Below are positions 1-9,312 of a stretch of DNA of 64,000 nucleotides, one piece after another (the stretch's first letter is position 1; each line of letters opens with the position of its first letter). Origin of the DNA: PALSA-693 sp963781155 (GTDB lineage Bacteria; Actinomycetota; Acidimicrobiia; Acidimicrobiales; Palsa-688); assembly GCA_963781155.1 (NCBI GenBank), contig CAWAEC010000012.1, forward strand, positions 620,001 through 684,000, given 5' to 3'. The notes under the pieces are model-generated. The model worked only from the letters and a program-made list of their open reading frames with translations. It did no database searches and was not told the DNA's origin. The position numbers and the translations under genes were made by a program.

Positions 1-556
1 CGAGCGATTCGTATCCTTGCTTTTTCAGATGGGCGGCGAGGGAATCGGGAAGTCCTAAGATGCGGGCCACCATCACCATGGGAAGCGGCTCGGCGGCCCG
101 GCTCATCCATTCGAAGCGGCCATCCGAGGCCACCTCCGACAGGGCATTGTCCATGAGCGCTCGGAATTCTGGCTCCATTGCTCTCATGTTCGCGGTCGAC
201 AGCTTTCGGCTCACGACCGTACGTTGCCGGGTGTGTGCCGGCGGATCGGCGCCGGCCAACCCGCCCCCGCCGCTGCTCTCTTCGGCGGTGGCCGCGTATC
301 CCGCACCCGTCCCCGGACGGAGCGCCGGTGTCGCCCAGTCGCCTTTGTGGAGGAATTCTCCCGACATGGATGAGAAATCCTCGGTCCTTCTCACCACATC
401 GTAGATCGTCTCGGCTCGAGTCACGAGGTAGGCGCCGCCCGAGCCGGGGATCTCGTGGACTGGGTCGTTCTCGCGCAGGTACCGGTAATACTCGTAGGGG
501 TCTTGCATGATCGCCGAATCGAACAGCGGGTCGATGTCGGTTGTGTGCGTGGTCAT
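1..556 (-). CDS. Cytochrome P450, N-terminal part (cut by window edge)
   Basis: This is the first ~185 residues of a bacterial class I cytochrome P450, a haem monooxygenase; the haem-binding half lies outside the window. The start is the ATG at 556, preceded by an AGGGAG ribosome site. The protein opens MTTHTTDIDPLFD and carries the same landmarks as the complete P450 at 2269-3519: DPYEYYRYLRENDPVHE near the start, the ADPPAHTRQR C-helix region and KLSTANMRAMEPEFRAL. It reads in the same direction as, and directly downstream of, the NHL protein gene, so it is probably the last gene of a P450-FdhA-NHL-P450 operon. The substrate is unknown. Confidence 0.85.
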   Translation of the reverse strand, partial: MTTHTTDIDPLFDSAIMQDPYEYYRYLRENDPVHEIPGSGGAYLVTRAETIYDVVRRTEDFSSMSGEFLHKGDWATPALRPGTGAGYAATAEESSGGGGLAGADPPAHTRQRTVVSRKLSTANMRAMEPEFRALMDNALSEVASDGRFEWMSRAAEPLPMVMVARILGLPDSLAAHLKKQGYESL

Positions 557-588
557 GGTCTCCCTCTTGGTCTCTGAGACTGGCTTTC

Positions 589-1662
589 TCACGGGTGGAC
601 CGTGAGCTTGGTGTAGCGCCCACCGATGAGCCATTCCGAGACGTAGAGGTTGCCCTCAGCGTCCACGGCTACCGAGTGGGGCGAGTTGAACCGGTCGGGC
701 TGGGTCAAGGGGGGCGCTTCGGCCCGTCCGTCGGCAGTCAAGGCGTTTGGCCAACCTGGTCGCTCGGGCCAATCTTGTTGCTGGGTGGCATTCGGGGCGG
801 CGCCGAGGTATCCGATGAGGTTGTCATCGGGATCGAGGACGGCCAGCCGGGAGAACAGTTCGGCGACTACCAGTACGTCTCCCCAGCGGGCGAAGCCGCT
901 CGGGCTGATACAGAAGCTCTCACCGATGGTCCGCAGGTGTCGGCCGTCCAGGCTGTACACCTGGACCCGCTTGTTCGACCGGTCAGCGATGTAGAGCTCC
1001 GGGGCCTTGCCGTCTCGGCGGGCGATGAAGACGGCGTGCGGGCAGTTGAACCTTCCGGCGCCCTCTTCGCCGCTTAGGGTCGAGACGTGACGCCCGGCCT
1101 GGTCAAAACGGTGGACCAAGCTGGACCCGTAGCCGTCGGCCACCCAGACGTCTCCGTTGCCACCGAAGCGTTCCTCGTCAACCGCGGTGCCCGTCGGGCA
1201 ATAGGCTCCCATCGGACCGGGGGCATGGGCGGGGTCGATGGGCGGGAGGGGTAGCTTGGCGCGGATCTCCCCGGCGAGGGTTACCTTGACGACGCGGGGC
1301 TCGTGACTCTGGCGGTGGAGGCCCTTTCCGAACAATGGTGCCAGGGCCTCGTCTCCGTCGTCGTCGCGGCGGGCGAACACGAAGCCCGGATCGCAGATCC
1401 ACAGGAACTCGTCGTCCCCTTCGCGGACGAGGGTGATGCCGTGGCCCTCGTTGAGTCCCGGGGCCACCACGCGGCGGACCTGTCCGTCCTGGTCGAAGGC
1501 CACCAGTTGTCCGGCGTGGAAGCCGATGATCTCTCGGCCGGAGGTGACGACGAGGCCACTGTGGGCCCACGAGGAACCGATGCCCGGCACAGTGGACAGG
1601 TCAGTCCAATCGGCGGTTACCTCGTGGACGGGGATCTGCGCCTGGGTCTCGCTACCCGACAT
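589..1662 (-). CDS. NHL-repeat six-bladed beta-propeller protein
   Basis: This 357-residue protein resembles NHL-repeat proteins of the peptidyl-alpha-hydroxyglycine alpha-amidating lyase-like group. Blade-like repeats are visible: VWVADGYGSSLVHRFD, ELYIADRSNKRVQVYSLDG and NLYVSEWLIGGRYTKL. The open frame extends to 1737, but the ATG at 1662 is chosen because GAAAGG lies about 11 bases upstream and because the paralogue at 10993-12060 begins at the equivalent place. No signal peptide is seen, so a cytoplasmic location is likely. It lies between a shortened FdhA-like gene and a P450 on the same strand. Substrate and catalytic activity are unknown; a binding or hydrolytic role in the same pathway is inferred from the repeated neighbourhood. 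Confidence 0.8.
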   Translation of the reverse strand: MSGSETQAQIPVHEVTADWTDLSTVPGIGSSWAHSGLVVTSGREIIGFHAGQLVAFDQDGQVRRVVAPGLNEGHGITLVREGDDEFLWICDPGFVFARRDDDGDEALAPLFGKGLHRQSHEPRVVKVTLAGEIRAKLPLPPIDPAHAPGPMGAYCPTGTAVDEERFGGNGDVWVADGYGSSLVHRFDQAGRHVSTLSGEEGAGRFNCPHAVFIARRDGKAPELYIADRSNKRVQVYSLDGRHLRTIGESFCISPSGFARWGDVLVVAELFSRLAVLDPDDNLIGYLGAAPNATQQQDWPERPGWPNALTADGRAEAPPLTQPDRFNSPHSVAVDAEGNLYVSEWLIGGRYTKLTVHP

Positions 1663-1743
1663 ATCAATGTCGCCTTTCTGTGGAGAGGCTCGTCCGCCAT
1701 CCGTGCGCCGCGCGACGAGGGCGGACCGGTTCGTCACGACTCA

Positions 1744-2091
1744 TCAGACAACCGCCCCCAGAAAGCCGTTGGGGTCCAAGCCGGCCTGGGCCGCGTCGAG
1801 CGGTATGACCGTGGCGTTGACGGCATCCGCGATGCGGACCTTGTCGTAGAGGATGCACATCATCAGGCCCCGGTTGTATTTCATCACCGGGCACTGACCG
1901 GTGGTGAACGAATGCGACTTGGCCCACCCCAGGCCCAGGCGGAGCGACAGCGATCCCACCTTGGCCGCGGCGTCGACGCCCCCGGGGTCCTCGGTACTCC
2001 CGGCCCATCCTGGAGTTCCAGCTTCGGAAAGGGTGTTGTCTATTTCGACCTTGCCAGGTTCGACATAGACCACCGCCTTGTTGCCTGCCAT
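1744..2091 (-). pseudogene. Internally deleted FdhA-like zinc alcohol dehydrogenase
   Basis: This 115-codon open frame joins the first ~20 residues of a glutathione-independent formaldehyde dehydrogenase-type protein (MAGNKAVVYVEPGKVEIDN) to its last ~88 residues (TEDPGGVDAAAKVGSLSLRL to LDPNGFLGAVV). Roughly 280 codons that would hold the catalytic zinc ligands and the Rossmann fold are missing, yet the frame stays open. The ATG at 2091 has an AGGAGG site upstream. The related but frameshifted gene at 12103-13324 shows what the full protein looked like. It lies between the P450 and NHL genes, as in the second operon copy. Catalysis as a dehydrogenase is not possible with this architecture. 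Confidence 0.8.
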
Positions 2092-2268
2092 CCTAGTCCT
2101 CCTGTTCAACCTGCCCTGGGACATGTCAACTACCGACTCTCTCGTACCGGCAGCAATCCGGAATCGCATTTGTCACGTCAAGACTGTTATCACCGCCGTG
2201 GCGGAACCTGAGGAAGCGGAGTTACTCCCATCCCCGGTGAACGATCCCGGTGCTGGTTGGCTCCGGGT

Positions 2269-3519
2269 TCAGACTGCGACCTCCAGCAGCAGCGGAAGCG
2301 ATACCAGGCGACGGATATTCAAGCTCGCGTGGTATCGCAGGGGTGGCGCCGCCGGGTCGATGCGGAACGATTGGGTTCGGGCGAGCAGACGTTCGATCGC
2401 CACCTTCGCCTCCACCCGCGCCAGTGGAGCACCCACACACAGATGCATACCCCATCCGAAACCGACATGGTTGCGGGGGTTGGGCCGATCCAGGCGGACC
2501 TCGTCGGGCTTGTCGAAGGCGGTTTCGTCCCGGTTGGCGGCAGGCCACATCAGGACCAGGCGCGACCCCGCTGGCACGTGCGTGCCGTCGAGCTCAACAT
2601 CGCGGTTGACGACCCGGTAGTGGCCCCGGAACGGCGGGTCGAACCGGCACGCTTCCTCGACGAACGCCGGCACGAGCGACGGGCGGGTGCGGAGCTGGTC
2701 CTGCAGGTCGGGCCGCTCGGCCAGGATGCGCACCGCGGTGCCGGTCAGGCTAGTCGTCGATTCACCGCCCGCCGCGACGAGCAAGCCAAAGAGGCCCAGC
2801 GCCTCGGCATCGTCGAGCTCACCGTCAACCACGGCTTGGGCGGCGATACCGATCATCGTGTCGGCGTAAGCCGCGAGGTCTTCTTTGGCCTCGGCGAACG
2901 CCTCGATAAGGGCATCGAGGGGGGTCATCACTCCCTCGGCGTCGAGCTGTTTCATTCGGTCTTCGGAAACGAAGCCGCTGATGCGTTCGACCATCGCATA
3001 CCCTTGCTTCTTCAGTTGGGGTGCCAGGGAATCGGCGAGTCCCAAAATGCGGGCCACCATCACCATGGGGAGCGGCTCGGCCACCCGGCTCATCCATTCG
3101 AAGCGCCCATCGGCGGGAACATCGGCCAGTGCTTCGTCGACCAAGGCCCGGAACTCCGGTTCCATGGCTCGCATATTCGCGGTCGACAACTTTCGGGTGA
3201 CCACCTTGCGTTGTCGGCCATGGTCGGGCGGGTCGACCGTGGCCAAGACCCTGACCCGGCCGGCATATCCCGACATCGCTGAGCGCAGCGTCGGGCCGCT
3301 CCCGTCACCCTTGTGGAGGAACGCCCCCGACTCGCTGGAGAACACCTCGGGCCTGGCGACGATGTCGTGGATCGTCTCGGCCCGGGTGACCAGATAGGTG
3401 CCGGTGCCCGCGACCTCGTGCACCGGGTCGTGCTGGCGCAGGTGCCGATAGTACTCATACGGGTCTTGCACCACGGCTGGATCGAACAGCGGGTCAATGT
3501 CGTTCGTGGGTCTGCTCAT
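2269..3519 (-). CDS. Cytochrome P450
   Basis: This is a complete 416-residue bacterial P450. The I-helix motif AAGGESTT sits near residue 250, the K-helix ExxR lies in EEACRFDPP, and the haem loop FGWGMHLCVGAPLAR places the cysteine ligand at about residue 361. It would insert oxygen into an organic substrate using electrons from a ferredoxin and a reductase; a ferredoxin relic lies just upstream at 3707-3882. The ATG at 3519 has AAGGAG seven bases upstream. It appears to be the first gene of the P450-FdhA-NHL-P450 operon and is a close paralogue of the genes at 1-556 and 8055-9312. Its resemblance to P450s of lipid, steroid or terpene catabolism is general only. Confidence 0.93.
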   Translation of the reverse strand: MSRPTNDIDPLFDPAVVQDPYEYYRHLRQHDPVHEVAGTGTYLVTRAETIHDIVARPEVFSSESGAFLHKGDGSGPTLRSAMSGYAGRVRVLATVDPPDHGRQRKVVTRKLSTANMRAMEPEFRALVDEALADVPADGRFEWMSRVAEPLPMVMVARILGLADSLAPQLKKQGYAMVERISGFVSEDRMKQLDAEGVMTPLDALIEAFAEAKEDLAAYADTMIGIAAQAVVDGELDDAEALGLFGLLVAAGGESTTSLTGTAVRILAERPDLQDQLRTRPSLVPAFVEEACRFDPPFRGHYRVVNRDVELDGTHVPAGSRLVLMWPAANRDETAFDKPDEVRLDRPNPRNHVGFGWGMHLCVGAPLARVEAKVAIERLLARTQSFRIDPAAPPLRYHASLNIRRLVSLPLLLEVAV

Positions 3520-3706
3520 GCCACTCCTTGTTTCAGCTGTTTCAGCACAAACTAATACAGGACCAGTACATTTCCCTCAGGGGTCCCCCGCCGCGAACTC
3601 GTCGCCTGGGACTCGTGACGCGAACATTGGGGTTTTGGACACCAGCCACGTGGCGAATCCGATTCCATTACGGCACCGGCCCGACTCGCCGGTGGGACCG
3701 CGACCA

Positions 3707-3882
3707 TCAGTCCTCGATCTTGAATGCCTGCCTGGGACACGCGACGATGTTCTCCGTTGTCCTGGGCAGCTCATTCGAGGCGGGCCCTGGTAAGAAGTAA
3801 CTTCGGGCAGCTCCGGTGCGACCGCCATGCACAACCACGTGCTTTCGCGACGGTCAAAGTTGACGACACCGCCGCGTTTCAC
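3707..3882 (-). pseudogene. Decayed 3Fe-4S ferredoxin
   Basis: A short relic of the ferredoxin type that commonly partners actinobacterial P450s. From a GTG at 3882 with AGGAAG upstream it reads VVNFDRRESTWLCMAVAPEL, matching the usual first cluster-binding region but with the leading cysteine lost. After a frame change the same strand reads ENIVACPRQAFKIED followed by a stop at 3707, the typical C-terminal CPxxA end. The middle is deleted. It sits upstream of the intact P450 on the same strand and so was probably its original electron donor gene. Confidence 0.6.
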
Positions 3883-4007
3883 TTCCTGAACCTCTCGGCT
3901 GCGATCGTGCCGCCCGTTCCCCGATTCTGGATTCCGAAGCCTATGGTCAAGACGCCTGCAGCGCTGCCCTCGCTTCTCATCTCGCCTCTGCCCACGGTAG
4001 GCACGCT

Positions 4008-4103
4008 TTACGGCGCCTGATCCGAGTTGGGGAGCAGGTCACTGCAAACCGGCTTGCCGTTGTTGGCGACCACGAACTGCGACCCCTGGAGGCTCGTGTA
4101 GTG
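4008..4103 (-). pseudogene. C-terminal tail of a substrate-binding protein
   Basis: About 31 codons on the minus strand read QFVVANNGKPVCSDLLPNSD and end at a TAA at 4008. This matches the very end of the ABC substrate-binding protein encoded at 35794-37095 (QFVTINNGKPFCGTLIPNSD). No upstream part is present; the fragment abuts the phytanoyl-CoA dioxygenase relic directly. It is a fossil of a third copy of this receptor gene. Confidence 0.6.
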
Positions 4104-4640
4104 TGACCAGTCCGTGCGTGATGAACGATACAGTCTCCCGGGCTCACCTCGAAACTAATGATCTCCCATTGCTCAGACCCCTCATCTATGCAGGTACCGG
4201 CTCAAAGCCCATCTCATCGCCGAACTTGAAGCTCGCAGATCCGTCACGGAACTCCGCAGGCAGAAACCGTCGATTCCAGCGATGCGAACCCTTCACATAT
4301 CTCACGACCCCATTCTGCTCCGTCGCTTCGTCGAGCGGTATCCATACGCTGTAAAGTCTCTCGCCATCGAAAGACCAATACGACCAGTCGCGGTGCCATG
4401 GTGTCGGTGCCTCACTGCCAGGCTCCTTGATGAAGACAGCGTCCCCGAACAACCTGACTTTTTGACATTGCATGAGCTCTCCCGCTATAGCTGGAGCCGG
4501 GTCGTGAAATGCTTAACTGCTGGAAGATCTCAGCTACGTTGTCTGGCACTGCAGCATTGCCCAGAGCGTTGCCCTTCATCCATACACCGATGAACTTTCC
4601 TTTATTGGGATCCGGTTTAAAGATGGTGACATCCCCCTAA
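4104..4640 (-). pseudogene. Phytanoyl-CoA dioxygenase (PhyH) family relic
   Basis: Three pieces in different frames form a non-haem Fe(II)/2-oxoglutarate oxygenase of the PhyH family. The middle piece (4186-4473) has the iron-binding HxD in TPWHRDWSYW and the downstream VRYVKGSHRW. The N-terminal piece upstream of 4480 reads GVWMKGNALGNAAVPDNVAE. The C-terminal piece below 4186 reads EVSPGDCIVHHARTGH, which would carry the third iron ligand. At least two frameshifts separate the pieces, so the gene is broken. Confidence 0.65.
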
Positions 4641-4959
4641 GTCGATGAGGGTCTCAATGGCAACACCCAACTCGCAGAGGACGCTAACGTTAAATACCCC
4701 CCGAATGCAGACGACCCCATCCCGGTCGAACGCTTTGACGTCACCCCTCGACACAATTTCCCGCACATCTGACATCAGACCCTCCAGTCAGGGCCAATTT
4801 ATCTCACTCAGACAGCAAAAAGTCAATCGCGCGAGGTCGTCCCTGACGGTGGAGGTCAAAGCGCGCTCCGACTGGTCGGACCAGGCCGTGGTCGAGCTAA
4901 AATACCGCACGGCCTATCTGTGTTCGGACGGAGGGGTCGAAAGTCCCGTCAGGAGAGAA
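4641..4959. other. Intergenic stretch, no gene recognised
   Basis: The only open frame across it is the in-frame upstream extension of the crotonase gene, which lacks family similarity before the ATG at 4960. It separates the minus-strand PhyH relic from the plus-strand crotonase and should hold the promoter of the latter; no clear -35/-10 pair was identified. Confidence 0.4.
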
Positions 4960-5738
4960 ATGGCAGAAGTTGAACGACAGCTGCGGGGCGCCGTGGAAGT
5001 CTTGCGTATTAACCGCCCCGAAGTACGGAACGCCCTGAATACCGCCATGTTGACGGGTATCGGGGTGGGCATCCAACTTGCGGACGCCGACCCTGACGTG
5101 CTGGCCGTGATCGTGACCGGCTCCGGGGACACGGCGTTTTGCCGGGATGGACCTTCGGCACTTCACCGCCGGGGCAAGCGGAGCCCGCAGTGCGGAGGAG
5201 CGGGCGGGAGTGGCCGCCTATATGGACTTCATACGCTACGGCTCCGCGAAGCCAGTCATCGCCGCCGGCCAACGGCAGCGCCGTCGCCGGCGGCTTCCTG
5301 CTCCTCCTAGCGTGCGACATGGCCGTAGTAGCCGCCAGTTCTCGGTTCGGGCTACCCGAGGTCAAGCGGGCGCTCTTTCCTGTCGGCGCATTCCTTCCTC
5401 TCAACCGGCGTGTCCCGCCTCCGATCGCGATGGAGCTCGCTCTGACGGGTGAGGCAATGCACGCTGACCGCGCCTTCGCGCCCGGCCTCGTCAACCGGGG
5501 GGTACCACGGGAGGAGGTCCTCGACGAGGCGCTGGCCCTTGCCGAGGAGATCACTGCCAACGGCCCGTTGGCGGTTCACGCCACCAAGCGGCTCCTGCGT
5601 ACCGCCAGAACACAACCTCCTGAGGAGGTGTGGGCCCTCGAGGCAGAACTCCAACCCGGTCTCTTCGACAGCGAAGATGCCCGAGAGGGGGCTTTGGCAT
5701 TCATTGAGAGACGGCCGGCCGTATGGCGGGGCCGCTAA
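4960..5738 (+). pseudogene. Enoyl-CoA hydratase/isomerase (crotonase), two frameshifts
   Basis: A crotonase-fold protein of about 260 residues, the family that hydrates or isomerises enoyl-CoA thioesters in beta-oxidation-like pathways. The ATG at 4960 has AGGAGAG upstream. The first frame reads VLRINRPEVRNALN, the second (from ~5147) AGMDLRHFTAG, and the third (from ~5270) NGSAVAGGFLLLLACD then LPEVKRALFPVG and ends at 5738. Frame changes lie near 5142 and 5265; the second looks like one extra base in the GCCGCCGGCCAAC stretch. All conserved blocks remain, so either the gene is recently broken or the sequence has indel errors. Confidence 0.8.
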
Positions 5739-5865
5739 GGCACAAGCCCGGGGAAGAGGTGCTTCGAGCTCGGAGCGCCTGGGGGGCCGAGCGCTCCGAG
5801 CTCGAAAGCCGAGACGTCCCTGCCTGTTGAATGTGGGCGTCGAATCGGCGATTCAGGGGAGAGTT

Positions 5866-7143
5866 CTAAAAGGACTTCCCGCAGATCGATTGGCCGTTAT
5901 TGATGCTCTTGAAGCTGTTTCCCGTAACCTGCACGAACCATCCACAACGGACAGGTTCGCTGGTGCCGAAATGGTTGAAGCTGACCGGGCCGGCCAACAG
6001 GCCGTTGGCATTCCAGCCCGTCACGGCGGTCAGGTTGTGGATGAACGACTGCCGGGTCGGGTTCTGGCCCGCCACCTGCAGGCCTTTCACGGTTAACACT
6101 GAGGCCAGGTAAGCACCTGTCAAGCCGAAGGTCGGGTAGCCGCCCGTGTAGCTGGGGTCGGCCGCCTTGATGTTAGCGAGCATAGTATTCGTGGCGGCGT
6201 TGTTCGTGTCGATCGGCGGTATCTGCGACGAATAGTAGGCACCCTGGGCGGCGGCCGCCGCTGTGGGGCTTTTGAAGAGACTTGAGTCGGCGGACGCGAA
6301 CGACAGTGATTTGGCCTTGATGCCCTGCTGGGCCAGACCGCTGAACATCGCAACGGTCGTCGACTGCACACATGAGCACGCCGCCCCGTCCACGCCGGCA
6401 GCCTTCATGGCCAACATGTCGGCGGTGACGTCCACCGCGCCGAAGGGCACCGACAGGTTCTCGTAGCCCATCTTCAACCCGATCATCTGCAGAGCGGTTT
6501 TCAGGTCCACGATGCTACCGGTCGAGGACGGCGAGATCCCATATGCGAGACCCCCGATGTTCGTCGCGCCTACCATCTTGAAGAAGTTCGCATCCAAGAG
6601 ATTGTTCGAGGTGCGGCCGTTCGTACCCCCGACAGTCGAGAACATGTTCGTGTTCGGTTGCATCCCCCATTCCGGTCCATCGAAGCCGCCGCCGGTTACC
6701 GGTACGCCAGCCTGCTGGGTGATTTTGGTGCTGGCAAACGTGAACGCGCTGAAGTTCTCGATCAGGAAGACCCCCTTGCTCAGGAGGAGCTGGGTGGCCG
6801 CCGCGTTCCCCGCCGGCGACGACTGGTCGTCCGCCGGAACCAGTTGGATTTGGCGTCCGTCGACTCCGCCCGCGGCGTTGACTGCATCGAAGTAGGCCTT
6901 GGCGCCGTACACCGAGTCCCCGGTGCTGGACGCGGAAACCCCGGTCTCCGACGTGATGAACCCGATCTTGATCGTGTTCGCGGTGACACCCGGGGCGCTG
7001 GCGGTGTTCCCGGTCGTCGCAGCGCTGGTTGTGGCCGACCCGACGGTTGTCGGCGCGGAACTCTTGGAGCTGCTCGAGCACCCTGCGGCCACTAGCGCTA
7101 TCAGGCTTAGTGTTATACCAGCTGTCTTGGATCGAATGTGCAT
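5866..7143 (-). CDS. ABC transporter substrate-binding lipoprotein (Leu/Ile/Val-binding type)
   Basis: This is a 425-residue periplasmic-binding-protein-fold receptor of the branched-chain amino acid/amide ABC family. The ATG at 7143 is chosen because a GGGGGGAAA site lies just upstream and because it places a clean lipoprotein signal first: ITLSLIALVAAGC, with the lipobox cysteine followed by a Ser/Thr-rich linker. The mature part begins NTIKIGFITSETG. It would be anchored outside the membrane and deliver a small organic ligand to a permease that is not in this window. It is a paralogue of the receptor at 35794-37095; both carry the identical segment MGYENLSVPFGA. Uptake of the catabolic substrate is inferred from context. 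Confidence 0.9.
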   Translation of the reverse strand: MHIRSKTAGITLSLIALVAAGCSSSSKSSAPTTVGSATTSAATTGNTASAPGVTANTIKIGFITSETGVSASSTGDSVYGAKAYFDAVNAAGGVDGRQIQLVPADDQSSPAGNAAATQLLLSKGVFLIENFSAFTFASTKITQQAGVPVTGGGFDGPEWGMQPNTNMFSTVGGTNGRTSNNLLDANFFKMVGATNIGGLAYGISPSSTGSIVDLKTALQMIGLKMGYENLSVPFGAVDVTADMLAMKAAGVDGAACSCVQSTTVAMFSGLAQQGIKAKSLSFASADSSLFKSPTAAAAAQGAYYSSQIPPIDTNNAATNTMLANIKAADPSYTGGYPTFGLTGAYLASVLTVKGLQVAGQNPTRQSFIHNLTAVTGWNANGLLAGPVSFNHFGTSEPVRCGWFVQVTGNSFKSINNGQSICGKSF

Positions 7144-8054
7144 GATTAGGTTTCCCCCCTGGTCGTCCCTGGGCATCATCAATTGGAGATACCCCGTGGA
7201 ATAGTGTCTCTATACCCTGTTACCGTAAGTGTTCTGTCTCAAGTATATAATTCTGGTAGGGGCCCGTCCGAAGTGTTCAATCCGACCTCTTGCGTCCTCG
7301 GTGGTATCCACGCTCCCCGCTGCACGAGTCGCGCACGACTTACCTAAGCTCAGGTCGGTTCCTACTCCCCGAGGTGCTGAGGCTCGGTCGAGGGTGCGCT
7401 TACTAAACGGCCCGTTGTCGGCGTACCGGGAGCTATCTGCGGAGGATTGGCGAAGCATTTCACATACACAGGACGCTCTACCGAGTGATGGTCGTCATGG
7501 CCGCGAGCATTTGGCCTCGGGTCAGTAGATGGTCCGGGGGCGCCCGGCTGCCCCCGCCGACTTGTTTCTCGCCCATGCATCGCTGCAAACAGTCACCGAG
7601 CCCGGGTTCGATGGACAGTACGCAGAGCAGGGCGACCTCCGCTCGGTCCCCCTCGACATTCCCTGCGAAAGGCGTCGAGACTATGAGCCTGCGCAGACGG
7701 GCCCGTGGGGCCAGGTGAGCCTCGATCGTCCGAGGTCGAGGCGCGGAGATGTCCTCTTGGCCTGCCTGGAGGACGGAGAGGCCTGGTTCGTCCTCGTCGC
7801 GGCCGGGACGGAATTTCATGAAGCGGCGGTGTCGGATCAGGTTGGATCCCCATAAATGCGTTCTTCGCAGGACAGCCGCGTCCGCGCTGGAGCTCGCCGA
7901 GGGCATCATCTGGGCGTCCGACTATCTGACCCCGACCAGCAGCTGGCCGTAGCCCTCGCGACGGTAGATATTCGAGCCGGGACCATGTCGTCGCCGCCGG
8001 TAGCACCCTGGCCGTCTGCGTGCACCGGATGTATGACTACCTTCCGTGGCGGGG
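7144..8054. other. Gene-poor stretch of ~900 bases
   Basis: Open frames of up to 143 codons exist on both strands (for example 7478-7909 and 7593-8006 on the minus strand), but none has a recognisable domain and their frames overlap one another. The bases next to 7143 should contain the promoter of the substrate-binding protein. It may be decayed coding sequence; nothing specific can be named. Confidence 0.4.
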
Positions 8055-9312
8055 TCACTCAGGTAGCTCTAGGACAAGGGGAAGGGAGACCAGGCGGCGG
8101 ATCATCAGGCTTGGGTGGTACTGGAGCGGACGGACGGAGGCATCGATGCGGAACGTTCGGGTGCGGGCGAGCAACCTCTCGATAGCTACTTTCGCTTCGA
8201 CCCGGGCGAGCGGCGCACCTACGCAAAGATGGATTCCCCAACCGAAACCGACGTGGTGACGCGGGTTCGGTCGGTCGAGGCGGACTTCGTCAGGGTGGTC
8301 GTATGCGGTCTCATCGCGGTTCGCGGCCGGCCACATCAGGATCAGGTGCGACCCGGCTGGGATGTTCTTACCGTCGAGTTCGACGTCTTGGGTCGCGACC
8401 CGGTAGTGGCCCGGAACGGGGGATCGAAACGGCACGCCTCCTCAACAAACGCCGGGACTAACGACGGGTCAGCACGCAGCCGCTCTTGAAGGTCGAGCTG
8501 CTCGGCGAGGATGCGCACGCCGGTGCCGGTCAGGCTGGTCGTCGACTCTCCTCCAGCGGCGATCAGCACCCCCAAAATGCTCATGGCCTCGACATCATTG
8601 AGTTCCGCATCCACAACGGCTTGCGCCATGATGCCGATCATCGTGTCCGAGCAGGCTGAGGGATCTTCGCCCGTGTGTACGCCTCGATGACTGCGGTAAG
8701 ACCGGGGAGTTCCTCCTCGTCGAGCTGGCTGATCCGATCCTCGGACACCAGACCGCTGATCCGTTCGACCATCGCGTACCCTTGCTTCTTAAGAACCGGA
8801 GCCAGGGCATCCGGAAGCCCCAAGATGCGCGTCACCATGACCATCGGGAGCGGCTCGGCAACTTGACTCATCCATTCGAAGCGCCCATCGGCGGGGATGT
8901 CCGTCAGGGCGTCGTCGACCAGCGAACGGAACTCCGGCTCCATGGCTCGCATATTCGCGGTGGACAGTTTTCGGGTCACAACTTTGCGTTGTCGGCCATG
9001 GTCGGGAGGGTCGGAGCCGGCGAGGCCCCCGCCCCCCTCGCCGTCACTAGCAGCGACATAGCCGGCCCTGGCCGGGCGTAGACCGGGAGCGGGCCAGTCG
9101 CCCTTGTGAAGCAACTCCCCGGACACGCTGGAGAACACCTCGGGTCGCCCGACAACGTCGTGAATGGTGTCGATTCGGGTCACCAGATAGGTCCCGGTGC
9201 CAGGGACTTCGTGAACCGGATCGTTCTCCCGCAGATGCCGGTAGTAGTCATGGGGGGTCTGAACGACCTCGGGATCGAATAGCGGGTCGAGGCCAGCCGC
9301 GGATGTGGTCAT
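8055..9312 (-). pseudogene. Cytochrome P450, frameshifted
   Basis: A third close paralogue of the P450 at 2269-3519, broken into three frames. The ATG at 9312 has AAGGAGG upstream and opens MTTSAAGLDPLFDPEVV. The first frame runs to about 8660, the second carries the I-helix AAGGESTTSLTG and EEACRFDPPF, and the third, from about 8420, carries GHYRVATQDVELDGKN and the haem loop FGWGIHLCVGAPLAR before the stop at 8055. Both breaks look like loss of one G from a short G run (about 8661 and 8420) when compared with the intact paralogue. All catalytic motifs are otherwise present. Confidence 0.85.
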
